From an uncultured Duganella sp. (GTDB taxonomy: Bacteria > Pseudomonadota > Gammaproteobacteria > Burkholderiales > Burkholderiaceae): DNA of 18,927 bases. Shown in pieces: positions 5,943 to 11,583 of the stretch (positions are counted from its first letter, which is position 1; each line of letters begins with the position of its first letter). Below the pieces are notes generated by a model that was not told the DNA's origin, made no database searches, and was given only the letters and a program-made list of their open reading frames with translations. Both the position numbers and the translations under genes were made by a program. The stretch covers positions 1 through 18,927 of the forward strand of contig CAMLSG010000096.1 in the NCBI GenBank assembly GCA_946482635.1, read 5' to 3'.

Positions 5943-7130
5943 GTGCAGCTTCGAAAACCGGTTGTCATCCTGGCGTTCACGCAAGTGCTTTCGTGGGGCA
6001 TGCTGTACTACGCCTTTGGCGTGCTGGCGAGCCGCATCCAGGCGGATCTCGGGCTGAGCGCCAGCCAGGTATTTGGCGCGTTCTCCTGGAGCGTATTGGT
6101 GGCGGGGGTGGCGGCGCCGTTGGTCGGGACCTGCATCGACCGTCATGGGGGCCGCTGGATCATGGTGGCGGGTTCTGTTGTCGCCGCGATGGGGCTTTGG
6201 CGGCTGGCCGTCGCCAGCTCGTTCCAGGGCTACATATTGGGCTGGAGCCTGGCCGGCATCGCCATGTCAATGACCTTGTATGAAGCGGCGTTTGCCACTT
6301 TGAACCGGTCGCTTGCGAGCGACGCCGGCAAGGCCATTTCGACGGTGACGCTGCTTGGAGGCCTCGCCAGTACGGCCTTCTGGCCGCTGACCGAAGCGCT
6401 CGCGGTGCGCGTGGGGTGGCGGGAAACGCTGGAGCTTTATGCGTGCGTTCAGTTGCTTGTCTGTGCGCCAGCCCATTTCCTGCTTGACGGAGCGCGGGTG
6501 CATGAGGCGTCCCTGTCGCATCACCGCGGCGTCACGTTGCCGCAGGCGGTACGGCACTCAAAGTTCTGGCTGCTGGCAGCGGCATTCGCGATCAATGCCT
6601 TTATATTCGCGGCGCTGTCCGTGCACTTGATCCGCGTCGTGCGAGCCCTGGGGCATTCGATGGAAATGGCGCTGATGCTTGCCGCGCTGGTTGGTCCAAT
6701 GCAGGTTGCAGGACGCCTCATCGAGCGAACCTGGGCCAGCCGAACGCCGCCAGCCCTCGTCGGCATTTATACGTTTGCTGCGTTGCCCGTCGCCCTGTTT
6801 TTCCTTGCCGCATACGGCAACGAGGCATGTGGCGTTGCCGCGTTCTGCCTTCTGTACGGGCTGAGTAACGGCGTGCTGACTATTCTTCGCGGCACCTTGC
6901 CGGCTGCGATGTTCGGGCGGCGGCATTACGGGGCGATATCGGGCGCCTTGGCCGCACCGGCTTTGCTGGCGAAAGCCAGTGGACCATTGCTGTTTGCCGT
7001 GGTGCTGGACCAGGGCGGGGCGCAACAGGCGCTGGTGCCGCTGGTGCTGGTGTCGCTGGCCTCATTTGCCGTTTTCACGCGGGCCATCGGCAAGCGCGCA
7101 AGCTGGACTGCCGACGCGGCGCTCCATTAG
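5943..7130 (+). CDS. MFS transporter of the arsenic island
   Basis: This is a 395-residue, 12-helix major facilitator protein. The loop 2-3 signature is visible as GTCIDRHGGRW near residues 61-71. The N-terminus SWGMLYYAFGVLASRIQADLGLS is like MFS proteins grouped with monocarboxylate-type porters. The start is GTG at 5943, the only in-frame start with a purine-rich ribosome region; an unbroken run of eight G (5932-5939) lies just before it. The gap to the hydroxylase stop is 11 bp, so it is the last gene of the ArsR2 unit. It presumably exports a product of the two oxidases, or an arsenical. MFS carriers such as ArsJ and ArsK are known in arsenic operons, but I cannot equate this protein with either. 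Its last 69 bp overlap the convergent GNAT gene. Confidence 0.82.
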   Translation: MQLRKPVVILAFTQVLSWGMLYYAFGVLASRIQADLGLSASQVFGAFSWSVLVAGVAAPLVGTCIDRHGGRWIMVAGSVVAAMGLWRLAVASSFQGYILGWSLAGIAMSMTLYEAAFATLNRSLASDAGKAISTVTLLGGLASTAFWPLTEALAVRVGWRETLELYACVQLLVCAPAHFLLDGARVHEASLSHHRGVTLPQAVRHSKFWLLAAAFAINAFIFAALSVHLIRVVRALGHSMEMALMLAALVGPMQVAGRLIERTWASRTPPALVGIYTFAALPVALFFLAAYGNEACGVAAFCLLYGLSNGVLTILRGTLPAAMFGRRHYGAISGALAAPALLAKASGPLLFAVVLDQGGAQQALVPLVLVSLASFAVFTRAIGKRASWTADAALH

Positions 7131-7592
7131 CACGACGTCTCGCCACACTCCATGCAATTGGGCCATCCTTTCGCGCTGCCCGACCTGGCGGAATCCGGCG
7201 CGGGCATGCAATGCCAGGCTGGCGGTGTTTTCCGGGAATATGCCCGCCTGCAAAGTCCAGAATCCGTGGCGCTCCGAAGCAGCAACCAGCTCGCGCATCA
7301 GGGCGCGGCCTACGCCCTGGCCATGGGCGGTTGGCGCGACGTAGACGCTGACTTCCGCCACCCCGCAGTAGACCGGGCGCGCCGAAATCGCAGCCAGTAC
7401 CGCCCACCCGACAAGGGCATCGTCCTGCACGGCCACCAGGCGGCATGCCTGCAAATGGTTGGCATCCCATTGCTCCCAAGTGGGCGCTTCGGTCTGGAAT
7501 GTGGAGTTGCCGCTGGCGATGCCTTCTTGATAGATGCGGCGAACGTCGGCCCAATCCTGCGGGAGCATGGCGCGTAGCGTTAGTTGTGGCAT
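7062..7592 (-). CDS. GNAT acetyltransferase, phosphinothricin/arsinothricin type (ArsN-like)
   Basis: This 176-residue GNAT protein has the PAT-family layout. An N-terminal IYQEGIASGNSTFQTEAPTW segment (20-39) is followed by the central strand VAEVSVYV (78-85), the acetyl-CoA loop HGQGVGRAL (90-98), FPENTASLALHARAGF (119-134) and GVWRDVVLMERR (148-159). PAT enzymes N-acetylate the glutamate analogues phosphinothricin and arsinothricin. The ArsN1 branch is found in arsenic operons and confers arsinothricin resistance, so the arsenic-island context supports that role. The ribosome site is AGGAAAG before the ATG at 7592. The ATG lies 13 bp inside the 3' end of the marR gene, so the two are translationally coupled. 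About 17 residues after the conserved GVWRDVVLMERR are an extra tail, encoded opposite the end of the MFS gene. PAT-like is firm; ArsN specificity is probable only. Confidence 0.75.
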   Translation of the reverse strand: MPQLTLRAMLPQDWADVRRIYQEGIASGNSTFQTEAPTWEQWDANHLQACRLVAVQDDALVGWAVLAAISARPVYCGVAEVSVYVAPTAHGQGVGRALMRELVAASERHGFWTLQAGIFPENTASLALHARAGFRQVGQRERMAQLHGVWRDVVLMERRVGSPACALADGPRENGK

Positions 7593-8038
7593 GTGCTTTC
7601 CTGTTTTTGTCGGGGATCGTCCAGGGCGGACTTCAACGCCTGCAAGGCATGGTGCAATGCAGCCCGCTGCTCAGGCGGAACGTTGGCCAACACCGTCTCC
7701 GAGTGACGGTTCAACTGGCGATTCAGTAAGGTTGCGCGGGACTTGCCTTGTGCTGTGAGCGTCAACATTACGCTGCGCTTGTCCTGCTCATTGGCCTGCC
7801 TGGATAAGCTGCCTTCCGATTGCAGTGCCTCGACCGCCCGGCTGATCCAGCCTTTGTCGAGCCCAAGGCGAGCGACGAGGGCCTGTTGCGGAAGGGGACC
7901 ATCGCGCAGCAGTTCATTGAGAATGTGGCAGCGAACCGTCTGGCCGCCATCCATGCATGCTGCGCGCTCGCGCTGGTCGCGCACGAACAAGCGCACGACC
8001 TCGCGGAAAAGCTGCGCAGTGTTTTCTTCGCCGCTCAT
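7580..8038 (-). CDS. MarR-family transcriptional regulator
   Basis: This is a 152-residue MarR-type winged-helix protein: dimerisation helices at both ends, the recognition region LPQQALVARLGLDKGWISRAVEALQSEG near residues 48-75, and the wing QANEQDKRSVMLTLT after it. The frame is open to 8101, but a strong promoter at 8095-8067 lies inside that extension, so translation must start later. The ATG at 8038 gives the usual MarR length. The 3' end overlaps the ArsN-like gene by 13 bp, which makes that acetyltransferase its likely target. Two GTTG-N7-CAAC elements cover its own promoter, consistent with autorepression. The divergent desaturase gene may be a second target. The ligand is unknown. 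Confidence 0.87.
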   Translation of the reverse strand: MSGEENTAQLFREVVRLFVRDQRERAACMDGGQTVRCHILNELLRDGPLPQQALVARLGLDKGWISRAVEALQSEGSLSRQANEQDKRSVMLTLTAQGKSRATLLNRQLNRHSETVLANVPPEQRAALHHALQALKSALDDPRQKQESTCHN

Positions 8039-8048
8039 ATCCGGGAAT

Positions 8049-8104
8049 GTTGTTGGTGACAACCAAATTCTAGGGTTTGGCGGTTTAGTTGTCAAACGCA
8101 ACTA
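8049..8104 (-). promoter_or_regulatory. marR promoter with paired GTTG-N7-CAAC operators
   Basis: On the minus strand TTGACA (8095-8090) and TAGAAT (8072-8067), spaced 17 bp, form a near-consensus promoter with a start near 8060. Two inverted repeats of the same form lie on it: GTTG-N7-CAAC at 8049-8063 over the start point, and TAGTTG-N7-CAACTA at 8086-8104 over the -35 box, with centres 39 bp apart. They are strong candidate sites for the MarR protein and lie in the intergenic region shared with the desaturase gene. Confidence 0.6.
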
Positions 8105-8172
8105 TGTGGGCCTTGTTGCGTGAGGGGAAGATTGATAATAGTATATTGTTGTTGAAATAATTCGAGCGCAGG

Positions 8173-9042
8173 ATGAAGGATCCCTATATCTCGCAAGACG
8201 CAAAGGAAAACTGGGGCAATAGGGTGCTCAACCTGGGGTCCATTTTCCTGCCCTGGATCTTGATGGCCGCGATTGCGATGGGCACCCGGCAGCCGCTTGC
8301 GCCAACAGTCGCGACTTCGCTGGTCTTTGCTGTCTTCTTTGGTTTAACGGTGGCCGGTGTCGCAATCGGCCTGCACCGCTATTTCACGCACCATGCCTTC
8401 AAGACCAGCAGGGTGGTCAAGGTGTGCCTGGGTGTTCTCGGGACCTGGGCGATGCAAGGCGACATTACGCGCTGGGTGTCCGATCACCGGCGGCACCATC
8501 GTTTTGCAGACAAACAGTTCGATCCGCATTCACCCTGGTATTCCGACCGAGGGCCGATTTCGAACCGCTTCCTGGGCTGGTTCCACTCGCACACTGGCTG
8601 GATGATTTATGGAAGGGTGTCGCAGCCAGCGCGATATGCGCCGGACTGCCTGGCCGATCGCAGCATCGTCATCCTCTCAAAATACTACTGGCTGATCGTC
8701 GGCACTGGGCTGGTTTTGCCAGGACTGGTTGGCTATTGGGCTGGTGGGGAAGATGAGTTTTACCGCTGCCTGTTCTGGGCCGGCGCCGCGCGGGTCGCAC
8801 TGCTGCACCAATTGACCTGGTCGGTTAATTCGTTTGGCCACCTGTTCGGGCAGAAGGTGCCTGGCAGCGATAACGAGGCACGGGACAATATTTTCTTTGC
8901 GCTGCTATTGCTTGGCGAGGGCTTGCACAGCCACCACCACTGGCGTCCCACCTCCGCAATGAACGAGCCGAAGCACCTTGATCTTGGCGGATGGATCATT
9001 CGCGGGTGGGAAAAGCTCGGCCTGGTCTGGCACCTGCGATAA
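8173..9042 (+). CDS. Membrane acyl-CoA/fatty acid desaturase
   Basis: This is a 289-residue integral membrane desaturase with the three histidine boxes of the stearoyl-CoA desaturase group: HRYFTH (68-73), HRRHH (105-109) and HSHHH (252-256). Hydrophobic segments lie near residues 22-38, 44-66, 82-96 and 170-190. The family uses a di-iron centre, O2 and ferredoxin- or cytochrome b5-type electrons to place a double bond, usually delta-9, in acyl chains. The ATG at 8173 has only a close AGG as a ribosome site. No electron donor gene is adjacent. It is divergent from marR across 134 bp and ends in a good terminator, so it is transcribed alone. The enzyme class is clear; whether its role is membrane adaptation or linked to the arsenic island is unknown. 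Confidence 0.9.
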   Translation: MKDPYISQDAKENWGNRVLNLGSIFLPWILMAAIAMGTRQPLAPTVATSLVFAVFFGLTVAGVAIGLHRYFTHHAFKTSRVVKVCLGVLGTWAMQGDITRWVSDHRRHHRFADKQFDPHSPWYSDRGPISNRFLGWFHSHTGWMIYGRVSQPARYAPDCLADRSIVILSKYYWLIVGTGLVLPGLVGYWAGGEDEFYRCLFWAGAARVALLHQLTWSVNSFGHLFGQKVPGSDNEARDNIFFALLLLGEGLHSHHHWRPTSAMNEPKHLDLGGWIIRGWEKLGLVWHLR

Positions 9043-9069
9043 AGCCGTGCAAGCGTATCTGCTGGATGG

Positions 9070-9097
9070 AAGCCCGCTTCATGCGGGCTTTTTTTTT
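9070..9097 (+). terminator. Rho-independent terminator of the desaturase gene
   Basis: A perfect 8-bp stem AAGCCCGC / GCGGGCTT (9070-9077 and 9083-9090) with a five-base loop TTCAT is followed by an unbroken T run to 9097. It begins 28 bp after the desaturase stop codon and separates this gene from tetR. Confidence 0.9.
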
Positions 9098-9114
9098 GAC
9101 CCAGATTTGTCTTG

Positions 9115-9144
9115 TTGACAAGTTTAGGATGGTTGTCCTAATAT
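9115..9144 (+). promoter_or_regulatory. tetR promoter with internal inverted repeat
   Basis: TTGACA (9115-9120) and TAATAT (9139-9144) with 18-bp spacing form a near-consensus promoter. An inverted repeat TTAGGA-N6-TCCTAA (9124-9141) fills the spacer and touches the -10 box, a classical position for TetR autorepression. The expected transcription start is about 9151, one base before the ATG, so the mRNA may have no leader. Confidence 0.65.
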
Positions 9145-9151
9145 CGCTTCC

Positions 9152-9727
9152 ATGACAGATAAAACGACACGCGAACGCATTGTTGAAGCGGCCGACTTGC
9201 TGTTCTACCAGCAGGGTTATGAGCAGACTTCCTTCAGCAACGTTGCCGAAGCAGTGGGCATCACGCGCGGCAACTTCTACTATCACTTCAAGACGAAGGA
9301 CGAGATTCTCGATGCGGTAATAGGGCGCCGCCTGGCATCGACCAGCGAAATGCTTGCGGGCTGGGAGCGCAAGGGCGATGGTCCTGAAGACCGGCTGCTT
9401 TGCTTCGTCGATATGCTCACAGCGAACCGGGCAAAGATCATGAAATATGGTTGCCCGGTCGGTACGCTTTGTACCGAATTGGCAAAGCTGGATCATCGCT
9501 CACGCGACGACGCCAACAAGGTATTCCTGCTATTCCGTTCCTGGTTGCGCAAGCAGTTTGAACTTCTTGGCAAGGCAGGACAGGCCGACGACCTGGCGAT
9601 GCACTTGCTCGCGCGCAGCCAGGGTGTGGCTACGCTTGCCAATGCATTCCACGATGAAGGGTTTATTCAAAACGAAGTCGCGGCTTTGCGCGACTGGATA
9701 AAAGGAGCGAGACCATGTTTGTCGTAA
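9152..9727 (+). CDS. TetR-family transcriptional regulator
   Basis: This is a 191-residue TetR-type repressor. The N-terminal helix-turn-helix runs from RERIVEAADLLFYQQGYEQTSFSNVAEAVGITRGNFYYHFKTKDEIL (about residues 7-53), with the usual GxxxxxFYYHFKxK ending. The ligand domain (55-191) is divergent and includes the GCPVGTLCTEL segment, seen in TetR proteins related to AcuR/YcdC groups. There is no Shine-Dalgarno before the ATG, and the promoter predicts a transcript starting at or next to it. The gene overlaps the YciI-like gene by 13 bp and so leads a three-gene unit with that gene and tag. Autoregulation through the spacer palindrome is likely; the inducer is unknown. Confidence 0.9.
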   Translation: MTDKTTRERIVEAADLLFYQQGYEQTSFSNVAEAVGITRGNFYYHFKTKDEILDAVIGRRLASTSEMLAGWERKGDGPEDRLLCFVDMLTANRAKIMKYGCPVGTLCTELAKLDHRSRDDANKVFLLFRSWLRKQFELLGKAGQADDLAMHLLARSQGVATLANAFHDEGFIQNEVAALRDWIKGARPCLS

Positions 9728-10014
9728 CACTGCGTTTTTCAAAGAACAAGAGCCAGGCTGCCCTGCATATGGATGCGCACAAGGCGTGGATACGCAAGGG
9801 TGTGGAGGACGGCATTTTCCTGCTGGCGGGAAGCCTGCAGCCGAGTGCGGGCGGCGCCATCATTGCGCACGATATTTCCCTGGCGGAGTTACAGGAACGC
9901 GTAGCTTTGGACCCGTTTGTTGCTGAAGGCATCGTCGATGCGGACATTCTTGAAATCACGCCTTCCCTGACCCATGAACGGCTGGCGTTCCTGAGGGCGG
10001 AGGTTGCGGCGTGA
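9715..10014 (+). CDS. YciI-like protein
   Basis: This 99-residue protein of the YCII-related family has a dimeric alpha-beta barrel fold. The N-terminal strand MFVVTLRFSKNK is followed by the conserved HxDAHKAWIRKGVEDGIFLLAGSL-type segment (18-40), carrying the family His and the basic residues. SGG/GAIIAHD (45-52) and DPFVAEGIVDADILEITP (65-82) complete the fold. The biochemical role of the family is mostly unproven. A strong AAGGAG lies just before the ATG, which is inside the end of tetR (13-bp overlap). The 3' end overlaps tag as GTGA, so all three genes should be translated from one message. Confidence 0.88.
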   Translation: MFVVTLRFSKNKSQAALHMDAHKAWIRKGVEDGIFLLAGSLQPSAGGAIIAHDISLAELQERVALDPFVAEGIVDADILEITPSLTHERLAFLRAEVAA

Positions 10015-10616
10015 GCGAGCTGTTTGCCGGTCCGGATGGCGCAGCGCGGTGCCGGTGGTGCGGCGCTGCGCCGGAATTCCTGCACTACCATGATTCGGAA
10101 TGGGGTTTCCCGGTGGCGGATGACGCGCGCTTGTTTGAGAAGCTATGCCTTGAGGGCTTTCAGTCCGGGCTAAGCTGGCGAACAATTCTGGCCAAGCGCG
10201 AGAACTTTCGGCGCGCCTTTCACAATTTCGATATCGGCCGCATCGCCCGCTTTACCGAGCGGGACGTGGATCGCCTGTTGTCGGATGAGGGGATTGTGCG
10301 GCATCGCGGCAAGATCGAGGCGGTCATCAACAATGCCAAGCGCGCCGGGGAGCTGATCGAAAGCGAAGGATCGCTGGCGCGGTTCGTCTGGAAATTCGAG
10401 CCTGCCGCCGACGCGACTGCAGCTCCGCAAACCGCCTCGAGTTCTGCGGAATCGGTCGCCTTGTCCAGGTCACTGAAAAAGCTTGGCTGGAAGTTTGTCG
10501 GTCCGACGACTGTCTATGCGTTCATGCAGGCGATGGGATTGATCAATGATCATGCGCATGGCTGTGTTATCCGCGCGCAAGCAGAGCGCGCCCGCTCGAG
10601 GTTCAAGCGACCTTGA
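10011..10616 (+). CDS. tag: DNA-3-methyladenine glycosylase I
   Basis: This 201-residue protein matches E. coli Tag. Zinc ligands are visible at equivalent spacing: Cys14, His27 in YHDSEWG, His181 and Cys185 in NDHAHGC. The CLEGFQSGLSW segment carries Glu48, equivalent to the active-site Glu38 of E. coli Tag, and TILAKRENFRRAF follows. It excises 3-methyladenine from alkylated DNA in base excision repair. The start is GTG at 10011, overlapping the YciI stop by 4 bp. The insertion around residues 130-147, rich in Ala, Ser and Thr, is a loop longer than in the E. coli protein. The last 14 bp overlap the convergent xdhC gene. Confidence 0.93.
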   Translation: MSELFAGPDGAARCRWCGAAPEFLHYHDSEWGFPVADDARLFEKLCLEGFQSGLSWRTILAKRENFRRAFHNFDIGRIARFTERDVDRLLSDEGIVRHRGKIEAVINNAKRAGELIESEGSLARFVWKFEPAADATAAPQTASSSAESVALSRSLKKLGWKFVGPTTVYAFMQAMGLINDHAHGCVIRAQAERARSRFKRP

Positions 10617-11583
10617 TTGCGGGGCTGCGCGCGGCGATGGGGGCGCCGTGGCGGACTGCGGTCATCTCCGCCACGATGGCGACCGCGATTTCCGGCGGCG
10701 TATGGCTGCCGATGGGCAGGCCGATTGGACCGTATAGTCGCGCCAGTTCTTCCGGCGAAAAATCGAAGTGGCGCGACAGGCGTTCGCGGCGCTTGCTGTC
10801 ATTCAGGCGCGAACCGACCGCGCCGACATAGAAGGCCGGCGAACGCAGAGCTTCCAACAGCAGCATATCGTCCAGCTTTGGATCGTGCGTCAACGCCACA
10901 ACGGCGCAGCGCGAATCCGCGTGCATGGACAGGAAGGCATCGTCCGGCATGGTGGTGACCAGCTTGGTGCCCGGCACGCGCCACTCGGCGCCGTATTCGG
11001 TGCGCGGTTCGCAGATGGTGATGTCGTAGTCCAGCGCTTGCGCCATCTGGGCAAGGTAATAGGAGATCTGGCCGGCGCCGACGATGAACAGGCGCCATTG
11101 CGGGCCGTGGACCGTGCGCAGCCGCTGGCCGTCCCAGCCCAGCGTCTCGCCGCGCTGGGCGGTGCGCAAAGTCGTTGTGCCGCGCTCCAGGTCCACCTCC
11201 CGCAATGCCAGTTCGCCGCGCTCCAGGCGCCTGGCCAGTTCGTCCAGCTGCGCGGCATCCGGACGCGGTTCGACCACCAGTTGCAGCGCGCCGCCGCAGG
11301 GCAGGCCGAAGCGCGCGGCTTCGTCCTGGGTGACGCCATAATCCAGGCTGAACGGAAAGCGTTCGCCGAGGCGTCCACCGCGCATGCGGTCGATGATGTC
11401 GTCCTCGACGCAGCCGCCCGATACCGAGCCGACGGCCATGCCGTCGTCGCGGATCACCAGCCATGAACCGGCCGGGCGGGGCGCGGAGCCCCAGGTATGC
11501 GCCACTGTCACCAGTGCATAGCGTCGCCCTTCTGCCGCCCAGCGGCGGGCGGCCTCCAGGACCTGCAGGTCGACACTTTCCAT
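10603..11583 (-). CDS. XdhC-family molybdenum cofactor insertion protein
   Basis: This 326-residue protein has the XdhC/CoxF layout. An N-terminal domain with SVSGGCVE (53-60, Cys58) and GLPCGG (93-98, Cys96) is followed by a C-terminal Rossmann domain with IVGAGQIS (167-174), ALTHDPKLDD, FYVGAVGSR and GLPIGSHTPPEIAVAI. XdhC proteins bind the molybdenum cofactor, promote its sulfuration and insert it into xanthine dehydrogenase-type enzymes. Its ATG shares one base with the stop codon of the molybdopterin subunit (TGATG), so it serves that enzyme. It is the last gene of the three-gene unit. Confidence 0.92.
   Translation of the reverse strand: MESVDLQVLEAARRWAAEGRRYALVTVAHTWGSAPRPAGSWLVIRDDGMAVGSVSGGCVEDDIIDRMRGGRLGERFPFSLDYGVTQDEAARFGLPCGGALQLVVEPRPDAAQLDELARRLERGELALREVDLERGTTTLRTAQRGETLGWDGQRLRTVHGPQWRLFIVGAGQISYYLAQMAQALDYDITICEPRTEYGAEWRVPGTKLVTTMPDDAFLSMHADSRCAVVALTHDPKLDDMLLLEALRSPAFYVGAVGSRLNDSKRRERLSRHFDFSPEELARLYGPIGLPIGSHTPPEIAVAIVAEMTAVRHGAPIAARSPAIKVA

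Noticed and set aside
8039..8101. N-terminal extension of the MarR protein to 8101
   Set aside because: The extension covers the promoter and operators on the same strand, so it cannot be in the transcript. The usual MarR length is obtained from 8038.
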